Shown here: piece by piece, positions 23,674 through 34,995 of the stretch | Numbering within the stretch: position 1 is the first letter of the stretch | How the letters are laid out: each line of letters opens with the position of its first letter | Assembly: GCA_036346225.1 (NCBI GenBank) | Contig: JARFIW010000453.1 | Coordinates: 7,254,001 to 7,318,000 of the forward strand | Direction of reading: 5' to 3' | From: Platerodrilus igneus | Taxonomy: Eukaryota > Arthropoda > Insecta > Coleoptera > Lycidae | Length of the DNA: 64,000 bases | Translations under genes and position numbers: made by a program | The notes under the pieces: model-generated | Database searches by the model: none | What the model saw: the letters and a program-made list of their open reading frames with translations, nothing else | Told to the model about the DNA's origin: nothing

Positions 23674-24033
23674 CGCATGCGTGGAAGAGCCCTTATACAT
23701 AATATAAGTTTTCGCATAAATATTGTTTAGATACACATATTTAATCAAGTTGGGGATATTCAACACAAGTCTAATGATTTTCTTGATACGCATTGTGTGT
23801 TTTATATTACAGTACAAATGTAACCATTCGCTGACAAACGCAACTATTTACTTGAAAACAATATATTTTTGTAACTAGTGTTTTGATTCCCGTGTACTAT
23901 GACAAAAACTTGTACAAAAGTAAGGTAAAGGAATTTCTGAACGCGCAATTTGTTGTCATAGATATTACTCTACATTTTTTTATTTAAATGTCCGAAAACG
24001 TGCAAGTGATCTATCTGTTGACACACGGGTTAA

Positions 24034-27000
24034 GAGTAATAAATAACGTTGAGGTCCATCATTAATAAAAAGAATACGTTAATTTACACTCGCTTGCAAA
24101 TTATTCACTTTAAGATGTTGTAACAAATACGATTTCCTCCCCAGTTAATTTACGCTTTTTTATAAATATCATTTATAAATATTCCTTACGGTATTGAATG
24201 TATAAATTTCTATTCAATTAGAATACTAGCTTTATTTATTTGTTATCTTGCAGAACTCAATCTGCGTTGATAAATTCAATTTAGCATTTCTGTTCTTCTG
24301 ATACTTGCGAATGTGTTAATGCAAGAATTCGGTTTTATATACTTTAGTTTATTTTGATTTGAGGATGTAATTGGAAAACTGGTCCGGGCGCTTGGTCGAC
24401 TAGATTGTTTAAAATCATGGAGTCTAACAGGCACGTGGCTTGGAAGAGAAGAATTCCTTTATATTTTTAAAGTAAAAATCGTCATTAGTGTAGGCTGGAG
24501 AGCCGCGGAGAAAATTTTTGATTTGTATTCTTCTTTGGTTAGTTGACTCTTGAAACAATTTATATGGTTTTGATGCGACGTCATCACGTGCAAGTTTTTT
24601 TTAAACATTTCAAAGTTGAAATATTAAAATGCACACGTTGTGAACAACTAAAAATCTAAGCGTTCAATTTCGAATGAAAATCTAGCTGGTAGCACTAGGC
24701 ATATTTAAAGGACATACATCTGTTGTTGGTGTTGGACATGAAGGTTATTGGGTGATGACGCAAAGCTTATTTTCAAATAAGTTGGTAGATGGCTACTACC
24801 GGATTTAGAAAGAGGTCATGCAAATTTTAGTGGTGAGTTATTTCTTTATTCAGTTCTCATCAAATAAAAAAATAACTACCGGAAATATAGCGGTTAAATA
24901 TTTTTGTAAATTCATGTAGGAGTCTAAATGTGAGTAAATACTTTTGTTCAATATTTAAAAGCTTGAACTTGTACAAAGGTTCATATGAACGTTTGAGATT
25001 TAAAGATAAATTTCAGGGTATAGAAATGTTATACAAGAATTTGTTTGTAACTTAACAGGTGACTTCCTAGCACTTGCTTGTCACACTTAAGATTCCAGTT
25101 TCTTTACTTGAAAGTATAACTATACACATTCTGTTTAGTACCATAACGTTATTAAATTTTCGTTCATGATTTAATTTCTAAAAATATCTAAACTCAAGCT
25201 TATATCATAAGCTCAAAACATTTATGCACTTGTTTGTAAACCAAAACAGGATCCTTTTTCGGTGATTAGTAAAAAGTTGTTGCTTATAATTAAAGTTCAA
25301 TATATTAAAGAACCTTAGTAAATACTTAAGATCTATAAAATGTACTTATATAATAACAAATAACGAATAAATACTGTGATAGTTTGATTGCTGAAACAAT
25401 AATGTACATAAAGTTGCACAAAAACTGTAAATATTTTTAACAAAATAGAAAATGGGTTATGTTATTCTGAATCAATTTTTGTATTGAAGGAGATCATAGT
25501 TTCTCACAATTGGTTCAAACAAATTTGTAAAATGTATGTGTACAGTGAGAAAGGCTGCAAGCATTTTTTCCAGTAATATATTTTAGAGTTATATTTTTAA
25601 ATTGTTCCCTTTTGAAATTTTTTTTATGATAGTTAGACTAGGCTCTAGTAAAGCCCTAGTTCGATGTATTTTTTGAGATGGTTATATTTTCAGACTGTAC
25701 GAGATCATCGTTCCAATTTAAGTTTCCAGTGTTAAAAGTAAGTAAGTATATATTTTGACGTTCAGATTATTCAGTAGACGTTTTTTTGCGAAGGTTTCCG
25801 TATCTTACCTTCGGATTGTCAAAACTATAGCTATTATTAAGATACGGTGGCGTCCATAATATTCTTTTTTACCGTATACCAACCTAAGACCCTAGCTCAT
25901 AGCTCTGTCCTAAGTTAAAAAAACTTAGCTGGCTGGAAGATCTTATTAGAGGGTTCTTTTGAACGAAAATCCGCTTCCCATACATTTTACCCTGGACTTG
26001 AGTTTTAGACAGGAACCCGTCCTTTGTTGTGTGGTGACCCTGCCGCCCACAAGGTAGAAAGAAAAACTAGATGTTACAATCTAAATAAAATAATAATGCC
26101 CGTTAAAAATACCATTTTATGAGAAAAGTACTTGTTTAAAGACGCCTATTTCAAGATAAATCTAGAACAAATTATATCATTTAATCCAAAACGAAAATCA
26201 TATTTGTTTATCTAATTATCCCACAATTTCGAGAGTCTTCAGTAAAGTCGTAAACCATATATGTCATTTACTAGAAATATTTTAAAAGGCATTAAATGGG
26301 TTAAATTATTACCCGTAAATGAATAAACGCACCAATACAGTGAAATGCGCGCCTATTAGAAAGCCACAAAATATAAACGAGATAAGATAAAGCGTGTTTA
26401 ATAGCTTTACGTATTAAGAAAAGGAGACAGCGAATATTAACTTTGTGCACTAGAAAAGAATAGACGACGCTTCGGAAGAATTATAAACCATATGAACCGC
26501 AACAGCTTTACACTAGTTAGATCATTAAACGTAGCCAGGATGACTAATTCTTTGAAATGAATACAAAATCAGATAAAAAAGTGACGCTATATTAGAACGC
26601 GTGTTTGATCCAACAATGAAATTGATGCGCGGTTAAATCATTTTACAACGTGAAAGTTTTGAGTAAAGATTAATTCTTAAAGACATCGAATGTATAGGTT
26701 CGAGTAATTTATTCATTATACGACATACAATCAGTAATATAAAACTTTGCAAAATTGAGAAGAATGGTAATCCTGATACCAGAAGTACGGCTGAGTTAGT
26801 TGATTAAAAATAAAATGCACTTTCCAAACTAATATTTTTGGAGATGTAAAATGGAACCAAGAAATATTTAATGCCGTTATTACGATAGAGATGAGAATTT
26901 GATAAGCGCTATTTGATAAATATACCTTGTTATTTCGTTGTGACTTATAAGGATGGTTTAATGTTAGCATTTAAGCTAGAATAAATTTTTAAATTATCTG

Positions 27001-28589
27001 TGAAAGCGATAATTTCCAGCAAAATTTTCAGGTCAGAGTTTGAAGCATTTTGACCATTACTCAATTATCTGTTTAGGGTCATTGGCCAATTACACTCACG
27101 AACGGGGTAATAAAGGATGGTCAAATTATCAACATATAAATTAAAGAGAAATTTGCACCTGTTAACAAATACTGGGTAAGGATTATTTTAATAAATAAGT
27201 AACTTATAGAAATAATTTTCTGAATAAACTTACGCTGTAAACTGTTTTTTTAATGTAAGAAATTTTTTCGTATGAAAAAAAAGTTTTTGAATGCATCGAT
27301 GTATTTTGAGATTTCTGTGTTTTATTTCAATTTCGTTTCTGTAAAGCTAGCCAGGCAAGGCGCAGGAAAGGTAAGATATTAATTTCACATTTGCATCCTC
27401 ATTAATACAAATTCGCCGTTACCCAAGTTACCGCATTAATTTAGTGGTTAACTCCAAGTAATTTGGGTTATCCACAGCAGTAATTGGAAACATCCTGTAT
27501 ATTGAACTCTAAATACGTAACCCGTGATGTACTAGCTTTATTTATGTTGCTTAATAGTATCTTTAAATTGTGCATTTTACGTAAGCTAAAATCCGTGATA
27601 ATCATTTATTGCTACTAAGAAGTACTAGATGATTCCTAGATAATTACTTAAACGCGAATTTCCGACAAGATTAAAAGTATTTAATGAAAAAAGTGCATTT
27701 TAAATCGAGAAGAGTATTTTCTTCGGAAAAAATTTGAGTCATACACCAATTAATAAAACAGCCAATAAATAAAGTGACTGCTATTAATATTAAACATGAC
27801 ACATAAGCCTGTTAAACATTCATTCAATAAAAATACATAAAGATCCCAATTACAAACTATAATATCAGGTAAGGCATTTAACGATTTAATAAACGAAAGA
27901 GAATACCTATTTAAATAGGATAAACATATAAAATGTACTCAATTAAGTATCACCTCGAGCCGTAGAATCTCGATATCGCGGAAATTACATCATCCACATG
28001 AATAAAACAAACAAGAAATTAATAGTTTCCTAGAGTTTATGACGTACACAAATTTATATTATATAAACCGATTAAAGGGTCAATTGAGGCAGCTCAGTTC
28101 AGAGAGTTCTACCTCTAGTAAAGATTAGAGTCAACCGATAACAATAGTTCTTAAACGACCTACAATGTTGAGCTAATGCGTCGGATGAGTGACCAGTATT
28201 AAATATTTAAATCTAAACTAGAATAAGCGTTTATCATATAATATTTTATTTTTGTAAGGAACTTTACCAGAAAGTTTGTATTCAGACTTGAAACACTCTG
28301 ACCTTTTAATAGATTATCTATGAAGGATTTTTTGGGCTAAACAAACCTTATAAGCGTACGAATCATAACCAGCAAAACTACCCATAAGAGAAGAAATTTA
28401 GTTCTATAAATTTAAAATAAGGTTAGGAACATTTTTATAATTAAGTTGATAAGCACTTGTAGAAATACTTTGATGTTTGAAGGAAACGATGTTGTAAATG
28501 TTCCATATGTTTTTGTATGAGAGAAAATATTTCATACTATATAAATGCTTTGTAATATTGCTGTGACTTGCTTGTGAATTTGCTGTAAC
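24034..28589. other. 4.5 kb AT-rich region with no recognisable gene
   Basis: No open frame with recognisable motifs on either strand. A GC-richer patch at about 26020-26050 (TGGTGACCCTGCCGCCCAC) resembles a retroelement primer-binding site but has no supporting LTR. The frame at 26731-26970 (minus) shows no domain. The right part may belong to the element whose terminus is at 28682. Confidence 0.5.
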
Positions 28590-28680
28590 TGTATCACTTA
28601 CACCCTTTTAGCGGCGCATTGAATCAGCTCGTTGCCACAGTATTCTTTTAGTGACGCACCAACATGCGACGTTGTCTCAG

Positions 28681-28682
<2 letters not shown>
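28590..28682 (+). mobile_element. 3' terminus of an LTR-like element (family X)
   Basis: Ends GTTGTCTCAGCA at the (AT)n array and includes TTTTAGCGGCGCATTG and TTTTAGTGACGCACCAAC, two PBS-like modules in series. A related terminus is at about 40390-40495. The 5' boundary is unknown. Confidence 0.4.

Positions 28683-28729
<47 letters not shown>
28683..28729. repeat. (AT)n microsatellite abutting CAGCA terminus
   Basis: Pure AT tract directly after the CAGCA terminus at 28682. Confidence 0.95.
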
Positions 28730-28732
<3 letters not shown>

Positions 28733-28858
28733 TTAATGAATCTTAAAATAATATCAAAGAATGAAATTTATTGGCAAGTGACTCAATATAAGCCACAAGG
28801 GCGAAACGCGTCGACAGGATGCCCTTGTGGCTAATATTGAGTCACTTAATATTCATTC
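28730..28858. mobile_element. Hairpin derivative of the hammerhead-bearing repeat
   Basis: The sequence TTGGCAAGTGACTCAATATA-AGCCACAAGGGC is followed by GAAACGCGTCGACAGGAT and then GCCCTTGTGGCTAATATTGA. The two arms are inverted copies of one terminus of the repeat at 51342-51869. The loop retains the 3' half of a hammerhead core (GAAACGCGTC, cleavage site and helix I strand), but the CTGATGA half is missing, so it cannot cleave in cis. Confidence 0.75.
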
Positions 28859-28859
28859 T

Positions 28860-28904
<45 letters not shown>
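28859..28904. repeat. (TA)n microsatellite at 5' edge of the Ty3/Gypsy element
   Basis: TA tract immediately upstream of LTR copy B. Confidence 0.95.
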
Positions 28905-28909
<5 letters not shown>

Positions 28910-28910
<1 letters not shown>

Positions 28911-31055
28911 ACTCATATTTAGACCAGGGTAGAAAATTAAATAAGCACATCAAATAATTTTAATCACCGTGTATAAGGAATTTTATTAAATAATACGCTT
29001 TATTAAAACCATGAAGCATAAATAAATTCGGTCGTCTCAGTAAAAATAAGAAATTTAAACCATGTACAAGACGCTTTATATCAAAAGAAACAGTATTAAA
29101 AGCTCTGCGTGTAATGTAATTATTCTAAACAAATGGAAATTACGTGCAAAATTTATCTTAATTAACTCTATTTCAAGTAACCGGTATTGAACAAAACGTA
29201 CAGATAATATCTACAGAAACTTGTAAAAACCCAATAAAATGCAAATCCTAGAAGTGTTAGTTAGAAGTAGGATGTTTGAACACACCTGCGTATTTTAAAA
29301 GGCACTTTCAGTTTAATTTGTTTAGATAAACATGTCGATTCTAAGGATATTGGAAACGGTCAGATGCTTTAGCACGAAATACAAAACAGGGTTTATTTAA
29401 AAAGCTCATTCGGCGAAAATTTTGCAGATAATTAATGTTTACAAAGAATCTTGGAGAAACCGGGGCTTAATATTCACGAGAAGGTGCGATACGGGGTTAT
29501 TAAACCCAGATAGTCCACATGGACTAAAATATAATCGATAATAAAGAATATCAATTTGCACCAATACGAACAGGTTAGAAAAGGAAAGAGAAAATGCGTC
29601 AAGCAAAGACACATATAGTAAAAGGCGTGATTTAAGCAACGTCACGAGGGTCACAATTGGTTGAAAATAGGATGCAAATATCAGAGGTAGAAACAACAAT
29701 TTCTGTACAAAATTAATTAGTTTTTCTTGGACATGTTTGCGTGCCGTGTGAGAATTTCTGATATTTAAATAGGGCGAGTGAAAAATTTGTAAAAACCGAC
29801 GCGCGAGCGACGGACTGGGAACATAGAATGAGAAATTCTTAAGAATTGTCTGTTTTGAGGACAAAAGCGACGTGCCGGCTATTCGCTATATATACCGGTG
29901 GTAATATGAATTTAGGCCTCTTAGACTTTTGACGATTCGATGCGTTAAAAGCTCTTACATCCGCGACTTGATTGAAGATGTTAAACAGTGCATTTTAGTT
30001 TGATAAAATAATTTAAAGTTTGCTCGTATATTTTAGTGATTCAAAATAGTTTGTTATTTACGTGCTAACATGAATGTACTTCAGTGCACTTAGATACAAG
30101 GTAATAAAATTTAGTATCACTGTACCAATTAGCAAAATTTACAACGACAAATGTATACACAAAAGTAGGCAGTTTTGGCGTATATTGGTGAAAGACGCAT
30201 GAATTTCTTTGCTATTTTCGGGGTGTTAATAAGTAAATGGTTCAAATACGTGTCTCGATCCACGAAACAAGGGTCAGATATACACAGATGAGTTCCGGAA
30301 AAGCCCAGAAACAACTTTAAATAAATGGTGATGGAGAAAATTTTAAAAGCGTTGAGAATTAGAAGCCGTAAATATAATCCTGTTGGAATGGTGTGATTAA
30401 CTAAAGGGACGATGTACATTGAAGCTACGAGGACAGTAACCTTCAGGTAAATTATACTATTTTGTTTGACATTTTGTGTGTGTTGAATAACTTTATAATT
30501 GATTTACTTTAAATGGACATTGGTGAAATTGTACTAACCATAAAATTTTAATTTTAAGATGAAATTTGCTTGTTTAAGTAGAACGGGTATTTAGTATTGA
30601 TGTTCTGAATTATGATGAAACTTTGGGTATGTCTTTGAGCTCAATTAGACGAACCTGGTTAATTAACGTAAAGGGGTGGTAGATGCTCCTTTATACTCAG
30701 ACTCCGGTCTGCTTATATTGTTATATTAATTAGTAGGCATCCAACAAGGACTTTAATTCTGGATGCACATTAAAATGATAATAAAATTAATCTTGAAATT
30801 CTTTTAAAACTGAATTTTATGCTGAAATTTAATTTGAAAATTTAATGTATTCTGAATATTGATGTAAATAGAGTTAACGTTGATGTTTGTGGTAGGAATG
30901 TGTTGTTTAATTTTATGAATGAGGAGGTTTATAAAATTAGGTGAGCAACCGAGGCGAAAACAGGATCACAGCAGTTTATGACGCCCAATCGGTGGGACTA
31001 GAATTTTTTTGTTGAAAGGACCCAGTTCCCGCATTCAAAGGAGTATATCACAGCA
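28910..31055 (+). repeat. 5' LTR, copy B
   Basis: 2146 bp, starting TACTCATATTTAGACC and ending ATATCACAGCA. It is almost the same length as solo copy A. Near the end it contains an internal CACAGCAGTTTATGACGCCC (about 30967), which resembles the true LTR-end/PBS junction at 31051-31070. Confidence 0.85.
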
Positions 31056-31060
31056 GTTTA

Positions 31061-31078
31061 TGGCGACCACAACGTGAG
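31061..31078 (+). promoter_or_regulatory. Putative primer-binding site
   Basis: TGGCGACCACAACGTGAG begins five bases after the CAGCA LTR end. It starts with TGG, as expected for pairing to a tRNA 3' CCA. The tRNA was not identified. Confidence 0.55.
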
Positions 31079-31189
31079 GGCTCGAATTCAGATAGTGTTT
31101 AACTATTCCAGGAAACTGGCGATCTGAGAGAGACTTTCTGTGTGTATAAATTTAAGAGTATTTTGAGTGTGTGTGAGTGAGTAGAACGT

Positions 31190-32604
31190 ATGCAGAGAAA
31201 AGAGTGGTTAAGGAGTCAAGGAGTGGAAATTGGAAGTGACGATAGTGCATTGTGCGAAAAAAATTCTAAAATGGAAGAAGCTGGAGGCAGTAGAGATCAG
31301 TCGAGGACGGAATCAGGGGATCAAGGAAACGAGATGATATTGAGAATGTTAGAGAGGATGAGTGAAGAATCGAATAGAGCGATGGAGGAGTCTAACAGAA
31401 AATTAGAACTGCTAAGCGATGAATCGAATAGAGCGAGAGAGGACTCAAATCGAAAATTTGACCGAATGAATGAGACATTAACAGGAGTTAGGAAACCCTA
31501 AGTGAGAAAATAGATAAGACGAATAAAGAAATTTCAGAATTTAAAAATAGTCTTACCGTAAAGATGGGGGAAGTTGAAAATAAGGTTGAAAAAAATGAGC
31601 GTGATATTACAGGTCTTCGACAGGAAATGGGACATTTAAAGTCCGAAGTACGCATGTTCTGTGAAGAAGAGATTAATGTAAAAATGACTGAAGTGACGGA
31701 CTCATGTAGGGATCAGTTAGGCAGGGTAGAACTCGAAGTTAGTAGTATTAAATACAACATGTCAAATTTAACGGGGGATGGTCCCAGATTTTCTACAGGT
31801 GGAGTATCATTGGACCAACACATGAAATTTTATGGCGATAACAGGGTAAATCCACAAATTTTTATTAATAGTGTAAGAAATCTAGTGGGAAATTTATTTG
31901 ACGAACAGACTAAACTGAATACGATAAAGGCTTTATTAAAGGACAATGCGGAAGCATGGTACAATTTAGTAGGACAGGACATAGACACGTATCAGGACTT
32001 TGAAAACAAATTTTTAAAGCACTACTGGAGTGACCACAGACAAGATCAGGTACGAGACGACTTAATCACAGGGAAATTTAAGGGAGAATTTTCAGGAAGT
32101 ATGGAGCAATATGCTATACGCAAGTATAGCATAGCAAAGCAACTGAACCCACCACTGACGGACCGACAAATTATTAAGTATTTATCACGACACTTCGAGG
32201 TAGACATAAGACAGCACGTAGCACTACAGAACATAGTGGACAGAGAAATGTTTTTGGAATACCTGCAGAGGTACGACGACGTAAGTAGTGGACGACCTCG
32301 GGATAATAGGGAAAGACAGATCAACACAGTTAGGTTTGACAATAGACGGGACAACTATGCTAGACGGGGGAATAGTTACGGATACCAGCGACAGAATTGG
32401 GAACAGAGACGACCATACGTTAGGAGTAATAGTTTAGGAAGGGGACCTGCACAGAGACCGGGACCTACCAGAATGAATAGTTCACCAGACATGAGCGGGA
32501 CTGCTAATACAGACACGGAACGAGTGGAAACGCCTAGGACGTACGCTGAGGTGACGGCTAGACCAGGACCGAGTAGGGAAAACAGACCTGGACAGGATTT
32601 TTAG
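31190..32604 (+). pseudogene. Gag of the Ty3/Gypsy-type element, one frameshift
   Basis: Structural protein that would form the intracellular particle. The first frame (31190-31501) is acidic and coiled-coil-like, with repeated SNR segments (SEESNRAMEESNRKLE...). It ends by a one-base shift at about 31490. The second frame (31564-32604) carries a retrotransposon Gag core: WYNLVGQDIDTYQDFENKFL, then HYWSDHRQDQVRDDLI, then a basic Arg/Gln/Asn-rich C-terminal tail (about 32290-32480). No CCHC zinc knuckle is visible; the basic tail may bind nucleic acid instead. The start was chosen as the first Met of the upstream frame. The frameshift makes this copy inactive unless it is a programmed event, which cannot be judged here. 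Confidence 0.75.
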
Positions 32605-32708
32605 AACGCGACAGACCACTAGATTTCAGTGTAAATGTATATGAACATCCACGTGAATTTTTCAAAATTGAGGAGGAAGTAGAGCCAGAAACTAAGGAAA
32701 AATTATGT

Positions 32709-33219
32709 TTGCCAATTATTAATTTAGAAATTTTTGAGAATAATGTAGAAGTATTACTTGATACAGGGGCAGAGGCGAGTTTAATATCGGAGGAATTCGT
32801 TAGCAAAATTAGGGATAAGGTTTGTGATAGAATTATGCCTATAAAGCGTAGCCATTTAGTAGCTCAAATAAAAGAAGTTCGCTGTAGTAAATAGTGTTGT
32901 GGTGCTTAGGATAGATATAGGAGGTTTAAGCTGTGAACAGGAGTTTGTAATTGTGCCTGGACTGAAGTTTCAGAGCATTTTAGGTGTTGACTGTATGATG
33001 AAGTTAGGGGTGTTGATAGATATGGAACGGAAGGTAATAAGGATTAAGGATAGGGTAGTGCCATGGAAGGGCAGTTATGAAGTCACAGAGGATGACACGG
33101 GGTTGAATATTAATGTAGTAGAGGTAGAGGATGATGAAGTAAAACAGATCAACACAATAAGATGTCCGGAGGATAGGATAGTAGAGGTTCAAGCTTTAGT
33201 ACAAAACATGCAGAATTAG
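32709..33219 (+). pseudogene. Retroviral-type aspartic protease remnant
   Basis: Two adjacent frames. The first (32709-32894) contains the active-site motif VLLDTGAEASLIS. The second (32899-33219) begins at about the flap region and contains the ILGVDCMMKLG dyad motif. A small indel at about 32880 separates them. The fold would cleave Gag-Pol. A second frameshift near 33205 (one A fewer than in the copy at 62892-63638) cuts the link to the reverse transcriptase segment. Confidence 0.8.
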
Positions 33220-33270
33220 TGGGGTAGAAGCAACAGCAGCATATCAGGAGCAGGTGAAGGCAGAATTATT

Positions 33271-33642
33271 TTGATGAGGTTAAGTGGCAAAGTTGTTTTT
33301 AATAAAGTAGATTTAAGGAATTCATTCTGGCGGATTCCATTACATAAGAATTCTAGAAGGTACATAGGATTTTCCATAGAGGGAAAAATCGATAATTGTA
33401 AAGTAGTATCGTTTGGTTTGTCGGCAGAAAAGAAAAAAATAGTAAATGAGAAACAGACATGTGTAGGGACTGAAGAAGAGGTAATATTTAAAAGTCAGGA
33501 TAATAGGGATGATAAGTTTATTTTATGTGAGATAACAGGGATGTTAAGTATAGATATAAAAGGGGGAGAAATAGGGATGAAGAGTATTAGGATGGTGAGA
33601 AGAAAGACTTGGAGGGTCAAGAAGAGAGTTAGATTTAAATAG
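33271..33642 (+). pseudogene. Truncated reverse transcriptase fused to an unrelated tail
   Basis: The frame contains the N-terminal palm block of a Ty3/Gypsy reverse transcriptase (FNKVDLRNSFWRIPLHKNSR and CKVVSFGLSA; usual form DLRSGFWQIPL ... PFGL). Right after FGLSA it switches to a Lys/Glu-rich sequence (EKKKIVNEKQTCVG...) that is not reverse transcriptase and ends TWRVKKRVRFK. The catalytic YxDD box is absent. The same junction is present in the minus-strand copy at 62892-63638, so the deletion predates copying. The function of the tail is unknown. Confidence 0.75.
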
Positions 33643-34090
33643 GATAGGGATAGAATAGGTGTAGATAGAAGAGTAGAAGTAAGTGTTTATAGAAAATAAA
33701 GCTAGGTATAGGATAAATATGGGAGATAATTAGGAATAGGTTTAGGATGAGAATAAAGAGTAAATGTAGGAAGAAAATAAGATAGGTTAAGTATAGATAT
33801 TTCATATAAGATTAGTTAAAAGTTAGGAATAGGATAGGTATATAGGATGTATATAGGATTAGATGGATGAGTAGGATGAAGTTAGGTATAATTTCAGTTT
33901 ATAGAATTAGGTGAGAATTAGGAATAGGATAGGGATATAGGATAGGTGTAAATATTTTTTTTGAATTGGAGACAAAGTAGGTAAGTTAGATAGATAAGGG
34001 TAGAGAGAAATAGGCAATTTTTTTTTGTAATTTTTTTGTCTAAATGCTTTATATTTGCATTCAAATAAGTGGGATTATTTGTATTCAAAT
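33640..34090 (+). repeat. C-poor repetitive tract with TAGGATAGG units
   Basis: About 450 bp made of irregular TAGGATAGG / ATAGGTATAGGAT-like units almost without C on the plus strand, lying just before the 3' LTR. The mirror-orientated copy at about 62400-62890 has the same composition on its minus strand. Confidence 0.75.
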
Positions 34091-34100
34091 AGGGGAAAAA

Positions 34101-34949
34101 TACTCATATTTAGACCAGGGTAGAAAATTAAATAATCACATCAAATAATTTTAATCACCGTGTATAAGGAATTTTATTAAATAATACGCGTTATTAAAAC
34201 CATGAAGCATAAATAAATTCGGTCGTCTCAGTAAAAATAAGAAATTTAAACCATGTACAAGACGCTTTATATCAAAAGAAACAGTATTAAAAAACTCTGC
34301 GTGTAATGTAATTATTCCTAAACAAATGGAAATTACGTGCAAAATTTATCTTAATTAACTCTATTTCAAGTAACCGGTATTGAACAAAACGTACAGATAA
34401 TATCTACAGAAACTTGTAAAAACCCAATAAAATGCAAATCCTAGAAGTGTTAGTTAGAAGTAGGATGTTTGAACACACCTGCGTATTTTAAAAGGCAATT
34501 TCAGTTTAATTTGTTTAGATAAACATGTCGATTCTAAGGATATTGGAAACGGTCAGATGCTTTAGCACGAAATACAAAACAGGGTTTATTTAAAAAGCTC
34601 ATTCGGCGAAAATTTTGCAGATAATTAATGTTTACAAAGAATCTTGGAGAAACCGGGGCTTAATATTCACGAGAAGGTGCGATACGGGGTTATTAAACCC
34701 AGATAGTCCACATGGACTAAAATATAATCGATAATAAAGAATATCAATTTGCACCAATACGAACAGGTTAGAAAAGGAAAGAGAAAATGCGTCAAGCAAA
34801 GACACATATAGTAAAAGGCGTGATTTAAGCAACGTCACGAGGGTCACAATTGGTTGAAAATAGGATGCAAATATCAGAGGTAGAAACAACAATTTCTGTA
34901 CAAAATTAATTAGTTTTTCTCGGACATGTTTGCGTGCCGTGTGAGAATT

Positions 34950-34956
<7 letters not shown>
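34101..34956 (+). repeat. 3' LTR, copy C, truncated
   Basis: Starts TACTCATATTTAGACC after a purine tract. It matches copies A and B until about 34956, where GAGAATTTCTGATAT runs into a (TA)n tract. Confidence 0.85.

Positions 34957-34989
<33 letters not shown>
34957..34989. repeat. (TA)n microsatellite joining two LTR copies
   Basis: TA tract between truncated copy C (plus) and copy D (minus). Confidence 0.95.

Positions 34990-34995
<6 letters not shown>

Larger units (their letters stand above)
21125..24033 (+). mobile_element. piggyBac-family DNA transposon with TTAA target duplications
   Basis: The element spans 21129-24029 (2901 bp) and is flanked on both sides by TTAA (21125-21128 and 24030-24033), the hallmark target duplication of piggyBac. 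The left end CCCCTGTGTCAACGG and the reverse complement of the right end, CCCGTGTGTCAACAG, form imperfect terminal inverted repeats. A decayed transposase gene lies between them, and a small foldback sequence sits near the right end. Confidence 0.92.
28910..34956 (+). mobile_element. Ty3/Gypsy-type LTR retrotransposon, internally deleted
   Basis: The layout is: 5' LTR 28910-31055; PBS-like sequence at 31061; gag 31190-32604; protease and truncated reverse transcriptase 32709-33642; a C-poor repetitive tract 33640-34090; a purine tract AGGGGAAAAA (34091-34100); and a 3' LTR from 34101 that breaks off at about 34956 in a (TA)n tract. RNase H and integrase are absent. The same truncated reading frame occurs in a second copy at 62892-63638, so the shortened form itself appears to have been copied. 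Confidence 0.85.

Noticed and set aside
26020..26050. TGGTGACCCTGCCGCCCAC as a primer-binding site
   Set aside because: No LTR end or coding region can be placed next to it.
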